Below are positions 1 to 8,730 of a stretch of DNA of 42,945 nucleotides, piece after piece. Under the pieces are notes generated by a model. It saw only the letters and a list, made by a program, of their open reading frames with translations. It did not search any database and was not told the DNA's origin. Source of the DNA: Prevotellaceae bacterium UBA6974 (GTDB lineage Bacteria > Bacteroidota > Bacteroidia > Bacteroidales > Bacteroidaceae); assembly GCA_002450165.1 (NCBI GenBank), contig DJYQ01000009.1, positions 1 through 42,945 on the forward strand, in the 5' to 3' direction. Both the position numbers and the translations under genes were made by a program. Each line of letters begins with the position of its first letter. Positions within the stretch are counted from its first letter, which is position 1.

Positions 1-215
1 TAGTGCATTTCCCATGCGGTCATCGCACGCCATCGGGCGTTAATCCTCGTTTCCAAGGGCTATTCCCGGGCACAGGGCAGGTTGGATACGCGTTACTCAC
101 CCATTCGCCGGTCGCCATCAGAGTTTGCAAGCAAACACCATGCTGCCCCTCGACTTGCATGTGTTAAGCCTGTAGCTAGCGTTCATCCTGAGCCAGGATC
201 AAACTCTTCACTGTA
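1..215 (-). rRNA. rrs: 16S ribosomal RNA, 5' part (runs off the left edge)
   Basis: The reverse complement contains the universal 16S 5' segment AGAGTTTGATCCTGGCTCAG (198-208 and onward), followed by the GATGAACGCTAGC and ACATGCAAGTCGAG segments and GGGTGAGTAACGCGTA. The variant GATGAACGCTAGCTACAGGC is typical of Bacteroidales. Only about the first 215 nt of the roughly 1,500-nt gene are in the window. The 5' end at 215 was set by aligning TGAAGAGTTTGATC to the start of the E. coli gene, so it is good to a few bases. Confidence 0.97.
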
Positions 216-388
216 AAATATCTCTTAAGCTGACCTGACCATAAAAAGAATAAACGGTTCTCGTACTTTACTATCTTGTACTACATCTTTTCTATTTGTC
301 TATGGAAATCTATCAAAGATCAATTGCCGCAGAGCCGCATAATCAACAGACCCACTGTACAAGAGGGCCTCCGGCTCGTTTGCGAGTG
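216..388 (-). other. rRNA operon leader
   Basis: About 170 nt separate the predicted rrn transcription start (near 383) from the 16S 5' end. No protein-coding frame here looks real. The segment is expected to be the transcribed leader that pairs with the 16S trailer during RNase III processing. I see no tRNA in it. Confidence 0.6.
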
Positions 389-420
389 CAAAGGTATACC
401 AAAATTATGAAACAACCAAA
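389..420 (-). promoter_or_regulatory. rRNA operon promoter (Bacteroidetes type)
   Basis: Read on the minus strand, TTTG (420-417) is followed after exactly 20 nt by TACCTTTG (396-389). This matches the Bacteroidetes sigma-ABfr consensus TTTG-N19/21-TAnnTTTG. The region upstream (421-470) is A/T rich, as expected of a strong rrn promoter, and downstream is G/C rich. The predicted start is near 383. Confidence 0.85.
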
Positions 421-499
421 TGTTTTTGAAACTTTTTTGTACGAATCATACTCAGCCTCGCGCGTATGCAATATATAATGTATAAAAAGTGGCTAAAGA

Positions 500-531
500 T
501 TTGGCTGAATCATCCATAAATATTATCTTTG
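500..531 (+). promoter_or_regulatory. lpxK operon promoter
   Basis: TTTG at 500-503, a 20-nt spacer, then TATCTTTG at 524-531 form a perfect Bacteroidetes-type promoter. The predicted start is near 538, about 27 nt before the ATG at 565. It lies back to back with the rrn promoter, about 80 bp away. Confidence 0.85.
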
Positions 532-564
532 TTTCGCTAAAAAGACTATTTAATCCGCAATACC

Positions 565-1659
565 ATGGAAGGTGACATGATTCATATTGACAAGCGAATG
601 ATTCCTCTTTCGTGGCTATATGGTATTGCTGCAAGGATACGTAACTGTATGTTTGACTGGGGTATCATCAAGAGCACCGGATATGACATACCAATAATCG
701 ACGTCGGTAATATTACGTCCGGAGGTACCGGCAAGACACCTTTCGTCGAATACCTTATCAGGCTATTGAGAAAAGATTACCGGGTAGCGGTCCTGAGCCG
801 AGGCTACATGAGACGCTCCCGTGGCTACATACTGGCAAGGAAGGACACACCGATAGAAAAAATCGGCGACGAACCATGGATGATAAAGCAGAAATTCCCC
901 GATGTATATGTTGCGGTTGACGCGAACAGAAGACGTGGAATAACACGGCTGATGAACGACAGCAAAACCAGTGACGTAGATATCATTCTGCTGGACGATG
1001 CCTTCCAGCACAGGTATGTGAAAGCCGGACTGGACATCCTGCTGGTTGACTATCACAGAATGATTAACTACGACTGCATGTTGCCAGCCGGGCGTCTGCG
1101 CGAACCCTGGACCAGCAAGGAAAGGGCGCATATCATAATTGTGAACAAATGCCCCGATGTAATGTCACCCATTGAGTACCGCATCGTCAGGGAGTCACTT
1201 CGCCCACGTCCCTTCCAGAGCCTGTTTTACGCATCACTGAAATATGGCAAGTTGGTCCGTATGTATGGCAATGGCGAATTAAGGAGTCTTGAGAAAGTAT
1301 CACATATACATACGATGCTGGTATCCGGGATAGGAAACCCTCGGCAGATGGAGATGGATATGCGGATGTACATCAGGGATGTACGCCCCGTCACATTTAC
1401 CGACCATCACTATTACAAGCAGGATGACATACGCATCATCACACGTCGGTTCCGCGAGATGCCCGAACCCAAGATGATAATCACTACCGAAAAGGATGCC
1501 ACCAGGTTACATATTCTAAGGAATTTTCCAGATGACATCAAGGATGCAATATGGGTACTGCCGATAAAAGTAATTATCAAGCAAGATAAAGGTGAATTGT
1601 TTAATGAAAAAATAACAGATTATGTACAACAAAATCTTAGAAACCGCCAATTGGATTAG
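565..1659 (+). CDS. lpxK: Tetraacyldisaccharide 4'-kinase LpxK
   Basis: LpxK phosphorylates the 4' position of the lipid A disaccharide precursor at the inner-membrane cytoplasmic face (Raetz pathway). The 364-aa length fits the family. Visible hallmarks are the Walker A loop GGTGKTP (53-59), LSRGY (77-81), GDEP (101-104) and the Walker-B-like DDAFQHR (144-150). The hydrophobic N-terminus (residues 13-25) fits the membrane-anchoring helix. The start at 565 places residues MEGD before the usual basic stretch, and the promoter at 500-531 lies just upstream; an in-frame ATG at 577 is the alternative. The 3' end overlaps the next gene by 38 bp, implying co-transcription with the nucleoside phosphorylase and thiL. 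Confidence 0.95.
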   Translation: MEGDMIHIDKRMIPLSWLYGIAARIRNCMFDWGIIKSTGYDIPIIDVGNITSGGTGKTPFVEYLIRLLRKDYRVAVLSRGYMRRSRGYILARKDTPIEKIGDEPWMIKQKFPDVYVAVDANRRRGITRLMNDSKTSDVDIILLDDAFQHRYVKAGLDILLVDYHRMINYDCMLPAGRLREPWTSKERAHIIIVNKCPDVMSPIEYRIVRESLRPRPFQSLFYASLKYGKLVRMYGNGELRSLEKVSHIHTMLVSGIGNPRQMEMDMRMYIRDVRPVTFTDHHYYKQDDIRIITRRFREMPEPKMIITTEKDATRLHILRNFPDDIKDAIWVLPIKVIIKQDKGELFNEKITDYVQQNLRNRQLD

Positions 1660-2431
1660 ATCCAAGATGACGACAAGCCCCGAAACAGCCATTATACTGG
1701 GAACAGGTCTGGGCGAACTGGCCTCGGAGATTGACAAAGTCACAGAATTGCCATACAAAGACATTCCAAATTTTCCCGTCAGCACAGTCGAGGGTCACAC
1801 TGGCTGCCTGATTGAGGGCAAGCTCGGTGGCAAGGACATTCTTGCAATGGAAGGACGTTTCCACTACTACGAGGGATACTCGATGAAGGAGGTAACATTC
1901 CCTATAAGGGTCATGCACGAACTTGGTATCAAGACCCTGTTTCTGAGCAACGCCGCTGGCGGCACCAATCCCAGTTTCCGCATAGGCGACCTGATGATTA
2001 TCACCGATCAGATTAACAATATGCCAGAAAATCCCCTACGGGGAGCCAACATTCCACAAGGTCCCAGATTCCCCGACATGGGTCATGCCTACGACCCCGA
2101 CTTGATTGACCTTGCCGACAGAATAGCACACGAAAAGGCTATCAAGGTTCGTCACGGAGTATATCTGGCCACACAAGGCCCCACCTACGAAACCCCGGCC
2201 GAATACCGGATGTTCGCCCACTGGGGTGCAGATGCTGTCGGCATGAGCACCGTACCCGAGGTAATTGTAGCCCGCCATGTCGGCATCAAATGCTTTGGTG
2301 TAAGCATTATCACCGATCTGGGAGGCCATGCACAAGTGATGAAGGTTACGCACGAAGACGTACAGAAGGCTGCTGCCGAAGCCCAACCACGCATGGCAGC
2401 CATCATGCGCGAAATGATAGCACGTTCATAA
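1622..2431 (+). CDS. Purine nucleoside phosphorylase (trimeric PNP-I/MTAP family)
   Basis: The enzyme phosphorolyses purine (deoxy)nucleosides to a free base and (deoxy)ribose-1-phosphate in the cytoplasmic purine salvage pathway. At 269 aa it has trimeric PNP length. Motifs seen are GTGLG (27-31, phosphate-binding loop), EGRFHYYEGY (77-86), NAAGGTN (110-116), GPTYETPAE (186-194) and MSTVPEV (208-214). TDLGGH (231-236) sits where the purine-binding Asn/Glu region is expected. The start lies inside the lpxK 3' end (38-bp overlap), and thiL begins 6 bp after its stop. Linkage to lpxK is positional rather than functional. Confidence 0.94.
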   Translation: MYNKILETANWIRSKMTTSPETAIILGTGLGELASEIDKVTELPYKDIPNFPVSTVEGHTGCLIEGKLGGKDILAMEGRFHYYEGYSMKEVTFPIRVMHELGIKTLFLSNAAGGTNPSFRIGDLMIITDQINNMPENPLRGANIPQGPRFPDMGHAYDPDLIDLADRIAHEKAIKVRHGVYLATQGPTYETPAEYRMFAHWGADAVGMSTVPEVIVARHVGIKCFGVSIITDLGGHAQVMKVTHEDVQKAAAEAQPRMAAIMREMIARS

Positions 2432-2437
2432 GACAGT

Positions 2438-3520
2438 ATGGAAATATCTGAATTGGGAGAATTCGGCCTAATCAGGAGACTGACCGAAAACCTGGAATGC
2501 AAGAACAGTTCGACGTTGAAAGGCGTCGGTGATGACTGTGCCGTTATAGTCCCCGAAGAAGGCATGCAGACCGTGGTGACCACCGACCTGCTGATGGAGG
2601 GCGTTCATTTCGACCTCACATACATGCCATTGAAACACCTCGGGTACAAGGCTGTAATGGTCAACCTGAGCGACATCTACGCAATGAATGCCACTCCGCG
2701 CCAGATTACAATAAGCATCGCACTGGGCAAGAGGTTTCAGGTCGAGGACATCGAAGAGCTGTATAGCGGCATGCGTCTGGCATGCGAAGCGCACAACGTA
2801 GATATCGTTGGCGGAGACACCACAAGCAGCATGACCGGACTTGCCATCAGCATCACAGCCATTGGTACTGTCAGCAAAGAAGAAATCACATACAGGAGCG
2901 GAGCCAAAGAAACAGACCTCGTTTGTGTAAGCGGAAACCTTGGCGCAGCATATATGGGCCTACAACTGTTGGAACGCGAAAAAGCGGTATATAGCCAACA
3001 AGTACGAGAAGCCGAAGAAAAAGCAAAAGTAGCCGGAACCAGTGTCAAGGAAGCAATCAATGCTATTCCGCAGCCCGACTTTGCAGGACGCGAATATCTC
3101 TTGGAAAGGCAGATGAAGCCCGAAGCCCGAAGAGACATAATCCACAAGTTAAAGGAAGCAGGCATAAAGCCGACATCCATGATGGACATATCGGACGGAC
3201 TGAGCAGCGAGCTCCTGCATATATGCAACGAGAGCAAATGCGGCTGTCGCATCTACGAGGAACGCATCCCCATCGACTACCAGACGGCAGTAACCGCTGA
3301 AGAGTTCAACCTGAACGTCAGCACATGTGCCCTGAACGGAGGAGAAGATTACGAACTGCTTTTTACAGTTCCGCTGACCGCCAATGACGTCATATCCGAA
3401 ATCGAGGACATCAAGATAATTGGATACATCACCCAAGAGTCACTGGGCAAAGCCCTGATTACACGTGACGGACAGGAGTTTGAACTGAAGGCACAAGGCT
3501 GGAATCCGCTCAAGAAATAA
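2438..3520 (+). CDS. thiL: Thiamine-monophosphate kinase ThiL
   Basis: ThiL uses ATP to convert thiamine monophosphate to thiamine diphosphate, the last step of the de novo pathway. It belongs to the PurM/ThiL/SelD ATP-binding fold. Signature segments are GDDCA (31-35), DLLMEGVHF (50-58), GGDTT (125-129, metal and ATP site) and MDISDGL (249-255). The 360-aa protein is somewhat longer than the E. coli form; the extra length is a charged helical stretch around residues 178-212. It is the third gene of the lpxK operon. Its stop lies 2 bp from the stop of the convergent helix-hairpin-helix gene, leaving no room for a terminator between them. Confidence 0.94.
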   Translation: MEISELGEFGLIRRLTENLECKNSSTLKGVGDDCAVIVPEEGMQTVVTTDLLMEGVHFDLTYMPLKHLGYKAVMVNLSDIYAMNATPRQITISIALGKRFQVEDIEELYSGMRLACEAHNVDIVGGDTTSSMTGLAISITAIGTVSKEEITYRSGAKETDLVCVSGNLGAAYMGLQLLEREKAVYSQQVREAEEKAKVAGTSVKEAINAIPQPDFAGREYLLERQMKPEARRDIIHKLKEAGIKPTSMMDISDGLSSELLHICNESKCGCRIYEERIPIDYQTAVTAEEFNLNVSTCALNGGEDYELLFTVPLTANDVISEIEDIKIIGYITQESLGKALITRDGQEFELKAQGWNPLKK

Positions 3521-3522
3521 TA

Positions 3523-4446
3523 TCATTTAAATTCCAGATAAGGAGCAAGGCGTTGTATGTCGCTTTCGGAAAAATGCTGAAGGCCGTACAACGCCTGAAT
3601 ATTGTCCAGCCTACCATGAATCCTACGGTAGGCAACTATTTCGGATGCCCGATAATACCCCATATACGGATGCTTCATCAATTTTCTTTCACTCAGATGA
3701 TTGACATCCAGCCTACGTATTACGGGAGACGGCCCCACCGTTATCCATGCAAGGGCATCAGCAGGAAAATCCTCTATCTCCAACAACTGTTGCGTCGAAA
3801 CAAAACCACCCAAGCGATTACGATAGCGCACAATCCTGGAAGCATAGTACCTGCCTATTCCCGGAATCCTGCACAACATCACGCTGTCAGCCGCGTTTAC
3901 ATCAACAGTCTCATCCCCACCTATCTTTTGCGGATAGCTCCTACGGATACTATCAGCCACAAGCCTCACACTGTCACGTTTTGCAACCCCTCCATTTATC
4001 GGGGCAGATTTTGGATACACACGCGGTGCAACCGGGACCAACTGATATTTCCGACCAATAACTATATACGGAGCAAGTCGCTCCCACTGCCCATTAGTCA
4101 GACGATATACCCTACGGAAATCATCCGCCGTGCTGAACACGCCACCCTTGGCCCTGAAACGGTAAATGCTGCGGACCTGAAACGGAGCCAGCCCCAGACG
4201 CAGCAGCTGAGTACTGTCAGCCTCGTTAGGATCAAAGTGGAACACCTCGACCTTGCGCTCGCCCGAAGCATAGTAACCCGTACCACGTGCCGACCCCTTG
4301 ACAATATCCCCAAACACCTCATCCGCACTGCTGTCGTTTACATTCCTGTAGTCCGACAATATTATCAACGCCGCAACACATACAATTACACCCAGCAATA
4401 CATATATGTAACGCAGATGCTGTCTGTAAGGATTATGACCCGACAT
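3523..4446 (-). CDS. Membrane-anchored triple helix-hairpin-helix protein (ComEA-like)
   Basis: A 307-aa protein with one N-terminal membrane segment (about residues 13-30) and three helix-hairpin-helix (HhH) modules: 72-128, 182-238 and 247-305. The best hairpin is IPGIGRYYASRI (194-205). Single-TM proteins with ComEA-type HhH repeats bind DNA non-specifically. In Bacteroidetes this family is common, but its role in DNA uptake is unproven. The ATG directly follows the stop of the upstream symporter (TAAATG), so it is the last gene of the operon reading leftward from 10539. The modules are degenerate at the second hairpin, so DNA binding is inferred. Confidence 0.85.
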   Translation of the reverse strand: MSGHNPYRQHLRYIYVLLGVIVCVAALIILSDYRNVNDSSADEVFGDIVKGSARGTGYYASGERKVEVFHFDPNEADSTQLLRLGLAPFQVRSIYRFRAKGGVFSTADDFRRVYRLTNGQWERLAPYIVIGRKYQLVPVAPRVYPKSAPINGGVAKRDSVRLVADSIRRSYPQKIGGDETVDVNAADSVMLCRIPGIGRYYASRIVRYRNRLGGFVSTQQLLEIEDFPADALAWITVGPSPVIRRLDVNHLSERKLMKHPYMGYYRASEIVAYRRIHGRLDNIQALYGLQHFSESDIQRLAPYLEFK

Positions 4447-5811
4447 TTACAATATTTCAATAATTCCACGAATAAAGATAACAGCAATTGCCGCCGGAAC
4501 GACCCAACGCACCAGGAAGATGATTATTCCGAATACGCGCGAGGATATCGTCCCATGATTCGTAATTTCGTCCCTGACCATATTCCTGTCCAGATACCAT
4601 CCGGTAAAGATGACAAGCAACAGACCGCCCAGAGGCAGCAACACCTTGGACGAGACGAAGTCGAACAAATCAAATACAGTCATTCCCATTACCGTAAAAT
4701 TCCGCAGCGGTCCGAAACTCAGACAACACAACACGCCGAGGCTCATGTACGACACCGCAACCAGAAACGACGCCTTTTTCCGGGACATTGCGAAACTTTC
4801 ATGAACGTACGCAGTCACAGACTCGTGCAATGACATTGCACTTGTCAGCGCAGCCAAGAACAGCAGGATATAGAACAAGCTGCTGAATACATATCCCAAT
4901 ACAGGAACATGCTGGAAGGCCATGTTAAATACACTTGGCAATGTTATGAACACCAACCCCGGCCCTGCATCAGCCTCCACCCCAGGAACGGAAAAAACCG
5001 CAGGGAATATGATAAAACCACTCAGAACCGCAACTATGGTATCAATAACAGCCACACTCATTGCCGACGACACAAGTTTAGTCTTCGGACTGAAATAACT
5101 GGCATAGGTACACATACACCCCATTGCCAGCGACAGGGAGAAGAACGCCTGTCCCATAGCACTCAAGACCACGGTGACCGTAAGTTTCGAAAAATCAGGC
5201 TTGAGCAGAAACCTTAAACCATCGTCTATTCCTGGCATTGAAAATGCACATACCACCAGAATCCCGATAATCAGCAGAAGCATCGGCATCATAACTTTGG
5301 AGAATTTCTCAATCCCCTTCTGCACCCCCCTGGATATTACAATATGCACTATAGCCAGGAAGATAACCGCGTACAGAACACTTAGCCACGTATTGGAAAC
5401 GAAGTTCTGAAAATACACATCATACCTATGGTCCCCCGACAGTGAACCGACCACACTCTCGCACGAATAATACAGAGTCCAGCCGCTCACTACGATATAA
5501 TAGCTCAGGATGATAAAGGCAACCACCACCCCCTGATACCCAATGATGCGCCACCATCTGCCCGGAGCCAGTTTGCGGAAGCCGTCAATCATATTGCTCT
5601 GGGTATGCCTTCCTATGACAAACTCGCTGACCATAATGGGAATCCCGACAACTACGATACACAGCATATATACCATTATGAAAGCTGCCCCGCCATTATT
5701 GCCCACCTCGGTAGGAAAGCGCCATACATTACCCAGTCCCACCGCACTGCCAGCTGCAGCAAAAATAGCACCCATCCTACTACCGAAATTTGCATGATTC
5801 CCTTCCATCAT
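4447..5811 (-). CDS. Sodium-dependent transporter, NSS/SNF family (copy 1)
   Basis: A 454-aa polytopic protein of the LeuT-fold neurotransmitter:sodium symporter family, expected to import amino acids or related small molecules with Na+. The TM1 sodium-site signature GSAVGLGNVWRFP is at 21-33, followed by the NGGAAF segment (39-44). About eleven or twelve hydrophobic segments fill the rest, consistent with bacterial NSS proteins, many of which have eleven helices. The ATG overlaps the stop of copy 2 in an ATGA junction. Substrate cannot be read from the sequence. The pair probably arose by tandem duplication. Confidence 0.92.
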   Translation of the reverse strand: MMEGNHANFGSRMGAIFAAAGSAVGLGNVWRFPTEVGNNGGAAFIMVYMLCIVVVGIPIMVSEFVIGRHTQSNMIDGFRKLAPGRWWRIIGYQGVVVAFIILSYYIVVSGWTLYYSCESVVGSLSGDHRYDVYFQNFVSNTWLSVLYAVIFLAIVHIVISRGVQKGIEKFSKVMMPMLLLIIGILVVCAFSMPGIDDGLRFLLKPDFSKLTVTVVLSAMGQAFFSLSLAMGCMCTYASYFSPKTKLVSSAMSVAVIDTIVAVLSGFIIFPAVFSVPGVEADAGPGLVFITLPSVFNMAFQHVPVLGYVFSSLFYILLFLAALTSAMSLHESVTAYVHESFAMSRKKASFLVAVSYMSLGVLCCLSFGPLRNFTVMGMTVFDLFDFVSSKVLLPLGGLLLVIFTGWYLDRNMVRDEITNHGTISSRVFGIIIFLVRWVVPAAIAVIFIRGIIEIL

Positions 5812-7139
5812 CTTTCCATTAACTCATACACAAATACAATGCCAATGCCTATCGGAGCCACCCAGCGGAACAGGAACATCAGCAACGGAGTAAAACGCGA
5901 ATTCAGCTGTTGCCTGACAATCGAATGTTTCAGGTTCCATCCGACAAAGGAACATATCATTATGCCGCCCAGAGGCATACAGAACTTAGCCACCAAATAA
6001 TCAAACAAGTCAAAGAAGCCCATACCAAACACATGCACCCCGCTCCATATCCCGAACGACAGACTGCATGCAACACCCAATACCAGGCAAATTGCAGTTA
6101 CTATACAAGCAGCCGCACGTCGCTCCAGCCCGAAAGTCTCCGTAATATAAGCCGTACTAATCTCATGCATACTGATACTGCTTGTAAGCGCAGCGACAAA
6201 CAGAAGCATATAGAACAACGACGAGAACACATAATTCAGCACCGGCAACGAACCAAACGCACTGTTAAAGACATTAGGCAGCGTTATGAAAACAAGCCCA
6301 GGCCCCACATCCACCTGTGCACCGCTCACGCTGAAAACAGCTGGAAAAATAATCAGCCCTGCAGATATAGCAACCACAGTATCAATCAGGCAGACATTGA
6401 ACGCCACCTGTACCAACGGAGTATCGTTGCCGAAATAACTCGCATAGGTAGCAAGACATCCGATTCCCACGCTCAGCGTGAAGAACGCCTGTCCCATAGC
6501 ACTCAATACCACCTGCGTGTCAACCTTGGAAAAGTCAGGTCTGAACAGGAACTCCAACCCCTTCCCCGCTCCCGGCATACCCAGCGAACAAACAATCAAC
6601 ACCAGAATGATGCCAAACAGCATCGGCATCAATATCTTACTGAAACGCTCTATACCCTTTTCCACGCCACGGGACACAACAAAGTGTGTGGCAGCCATAA
6701 ACGCCGCCATAGCCAATACCGGCCGCCACGGATTCTGCACGAAACTGTTGAAATACACCCCATAATCCATCGGTTTCATCAACGATGCAGAAAACGACAT
6801 CACAGTATAGTCCAGCGTCCATCCTGCAACCACGCTGTAGTACGAAAGGACCAGGAATCCGCCCGTCACCCCCAGAAAACCCGACACAACCCAGCGCTTG
6901 CCCGGAGCAAGTACACGATACGAGTCAACCGTATTGGCACGACTCGCTCTGCCAATGACAAACTCGCCAATCATCACAGGCATTGCCAGCAAAAGCACAC
7001 AAGCCAGATACAACAGGATGAAAGCAGCACCGCCATTACGCCCCGCCTCGGTAGGGAAACGCCATATATTACCCAGACCCACAGCCGAACCTGCCGATGC
7101 CAGGACCATTCCCAGCCTGCTTCCGAAATTAGACCTCAT
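5808..7139 (-). CDS. Sodium-dependent transporter, NSS/SNF family (copy 2)
   Basis: A paralogue of the adjacent symporter, with the same TM1 signature GSAVGLGNIWRFP (17-29) and NGGAAF region. I chose the ATG at 7139 (protein begins MRSNFGSRLG, 443 aa) because copy 1 aligns from the equivalent point (NFGSRMG). A longer frame back to 7196 would add 19 residues lacking any family similarity and lying inside the upstream gene. The chosen start overlaps the end of the CYTH gene by 11 bp. Divergence from copy 1 is substantial, so the two probably differ in substrate or kinetics. They could also form a heteromer, but nothing in the sequence shows that. Confidence 0.92.
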   Translation of the reverse strand: MRSNFGSRLGMVLASAGSAVGLGNIWRFPTEAGRNGGAAFILLYLACVLLLAMPVMIGEFVIGRASRANTVDSYRVLAPGKRWVVSGFLGVTGGFLVLSYYSVVAGWTLDYTVMSFSASLMKPMDYGVYFNSFVQNPWRPVLAMAAFMAATHFVVSRGVEKGIERFSKILMPMLFGIILVLIVCSLGMPGAGKGLEFLFRPDFSKVDTQVVLSAMGQAFFTLSVGIGCLATYASYFGNDTPLVQVAFNVCLIDTVVAISAGLIIFPAVFSVSGAQVDVGPGLVFITLPNVFNSAFGSLPVLNYVFSSLFYMLLFVAALTSSISMHEISTAYITETFGLERRAAACIVTAICLVLGVACSLSFGIWSGVHVFGMGFFDLFDYLVAKFCMPLGGIMICSFVGWNLKHSIVRQQLNSRFTPLLMFLFRWVAPIGIGIVFVYELMER

Positions 7140-7617
7140 CCTTCCACAGTTTATACGGATTCTGCCGCAGGTGACTATTGTAGAAACGCCTGTCACCCGT
7201 AACCTCGCGCCCGATGAAATCAGGTTTCGCGTAACTCTCGTCCTCGCTGTTCAGTTCAATCTCAGCCATCACAAGCCCCTCGTTCTCGCCATAGAACTCA
7301 TCCACCTCCCACACATGGCGCCCATCGGGAGACTTGACAAGATAACGAGTCTTGTCTATTATTCCAGGCTCACAGATACCCATCAGCTCACGCGCATCAG
7401 TCAGCGAAATTTCCCGCTCCCACTCAAAACGAGCCAGGCCGGCAAGATTACTTGGACCCTTGATAGTCAGGTATCCTCTGTCGCCCCTGACGCGCACACG
7501 CACCGTACGCCCCCTGCCGCTGGCAATATATCCCTGCTGTATCCTGGTTGCATCATAGGCCTTGTCCTTGAACGGCCCCGTCACCAGAAACTTCCTCTCA
7601 ATCTCCAGATTACTCAC
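7129..7617 (-). CDS. CYTH domain protein (triphosphate tunnel metalloenzyme family)
   Basis: A 162-aa, single-domain protein starting with the CYTH hallmark EIERKFLV (5-12), giving the ExExK metal/triphosphate-binding motif at E5, E7 and K9. Alternating basic and acidic strands follow (RVRVRG, YLTIKG, EWEREI, WEVDEFYGEN, AEIEL), as expected of the eight-stranded tunnel. Short bacterial members hydrolyse inorganic triphosphate or similar polyphosphates; adenylate cyclase activity is known only for some. The start overlaps the prfB 3' end by 8 bp and its own end overlaps the next symporter, placing it in the prfB-symporter operon. The physiological substrate is unknown. Confidence 0.9.
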   Translation of the reverse strand: MSNLEIERKFLVTGPFKDKAYDATRIQQGYIASGRGRTVRVRVRGDRGYLTIKGPSNLAGLARFEWEREISLTDARELMGICEPGIIDKTRYLVKSPDGRHVWEVDEFYGENEGLVMAEIELNSEDESYAKPDFIGREVTGDRRFYNSHLRQNPYKLWKDEV

Positions 7618-8719
7618 CGCCGAATTCCATCAAATAAGCCTTGATAAAAGCATCAATCTTACCATCCATCACACCACCCACGTCACTAGTCTGATAATTG
7701 GTACGATGATCCTTCACACGGCGGTCATCAAATACATACGAGCGAATCTGGCTGCCCCACTCTATCTTGCGCTTGCCAGCCTCGACCTTAGCCTGCTCCT
7801 CCATACGGTGCTGCAGCTCCTTGTCGTACAACATCGAGCGCAGCAGACGCAACGCATTCTCCTTATTCTTAGGCTGGTCACGGGTCTCGGTATTCTCAAT
7901 CAGAATTTCCTCCTCCTCACCCGTGTAAGGATCCTTGTACTGGTAGCGCAGACGCACACCCGACTCCACCTTGTTGACATTCTGCCCGCCTGCGCCGCTG
8001 GAACGGAACGTATCCCACGAGATTCGGGACTGCTCGATATTGACCTCGATAGTATCATCCACCAGCGGAGTTACGAATACCGATGCAAAAGACGTCATGC
8101 GCTTGCCCTGTGCATTATAGGGAGAAACACGCACCAGACGATGCACACCGTTCTCACTCTTCAGATACCCGTATGCAAAGTCACCCTCGATTTCCAATGT
8201 ACACGACTTGATACCCGCATCATCACCGTCCAGGACATTGGCAATGCGAACCTTGTACCCGTTACGCTCAGCCCACTGGATGTACATACGCATAAGCATC
8301 TGTGCCCAGTCCTGGGCCTCCGTGCCACCAGCTCCCGAATTTATCTTGAGCACCGCATCCATCGAGTCCTCCTCCTTGCGCAGCATATTCTTCAGTTCCA
8401 AGTCCTCGATGGCAGCCCTGACACGCTCGTACAGGGCATCCACCTCCTCCTCGGTAACCAGTTCCTCCTTGAAAAATTCGAATGCCGTTGACAACTCCTC
8501 GCTCAGAGTACTGATCTCCTCGTATGCCTTAATCCACTTCTCTAGTTCCTTGACCAGCTTCATCTGCGCCTCGGCACGCTTCTGGTCCTCCCAAAACTCA
8601 GGAGCCTGAGTACGCAACTGCTCCTCCTCGTACTGTATCTTCTTTGCAGGGATGTCCAGATACTTGTTCAGCTGCTCAGTACGCGTCTGGATATCCTTCA
8701 GTTGATCCTGTGTTATCAT
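7610..8719 (-). CDS. prfB: Peptide chain release factor 2, uninterrupted reading frame
   Basis: RF2 recognises UGA and UAA and triggers peptide release. The 369-aa product has the catalytic GGQ at 244-246 within SGAGGQNVNK. The stop-codon-reading tripeptide is SPY (199-201) rather than the classical SPF. The gene reads straight through from ATG 8719. At the place where most bacterial prfB genes have CUU UGA C and need a +1 frameshift, this one has TAT CTG GAC (8662-8654, residues 20-22), with no upstream SD-like stimulator. Autoregulation by frameshifting is therefore absent here. It lies 11 bp downstream of the acyl-CoA synthetase. Confidence 0.96.
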   Translation of the reverse strand: MITQDQLKDIQTRTEQLNKYLDIPAKKIQYEEEQLRTQAPEFWEDQKRAEAQMKLVKELEKWIKAYEEISTLSEELSTAFEFFKEELVTEEEVDALYERVRAAIEDLELKNMLRKEEDSMDAVLKINSGAGGTEAQDWAQMLMRMYIQWAERNGYKVRIANVLDGDDAGIKSCTLEIEGDFAYGYLKSENGVHRLVRVSPYNAQGKRMTSFASVFVTPLVDDTIEVNIEQSRISWDTFRSSGAGGQNVNKVESGVRLRYQYKDPYTGEEEEILIENTETRDQPKNKENALRLLRSMLYDKELQHRMEEQAKVEAGKRKIEWGSQIRSYVFDDRRVKDHRTNYQTSDVGGVMDGKIDAFIKAYLMEFGGE

Positions 8720-8730
8720 CTATTTAGTTT

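Noticed and set aside
7139..7196. Longer N-terminus of the second symporter
   Set aside because: The extra 19 residues overlap the end of the CYTH gene in another frame and have no counterpart in the paralogue.
8654..8662. Programmed +1 frameshift in prfB
   Set aside because: The frame is continuous through this point; CTG GAC replaces the UGA-containing site.
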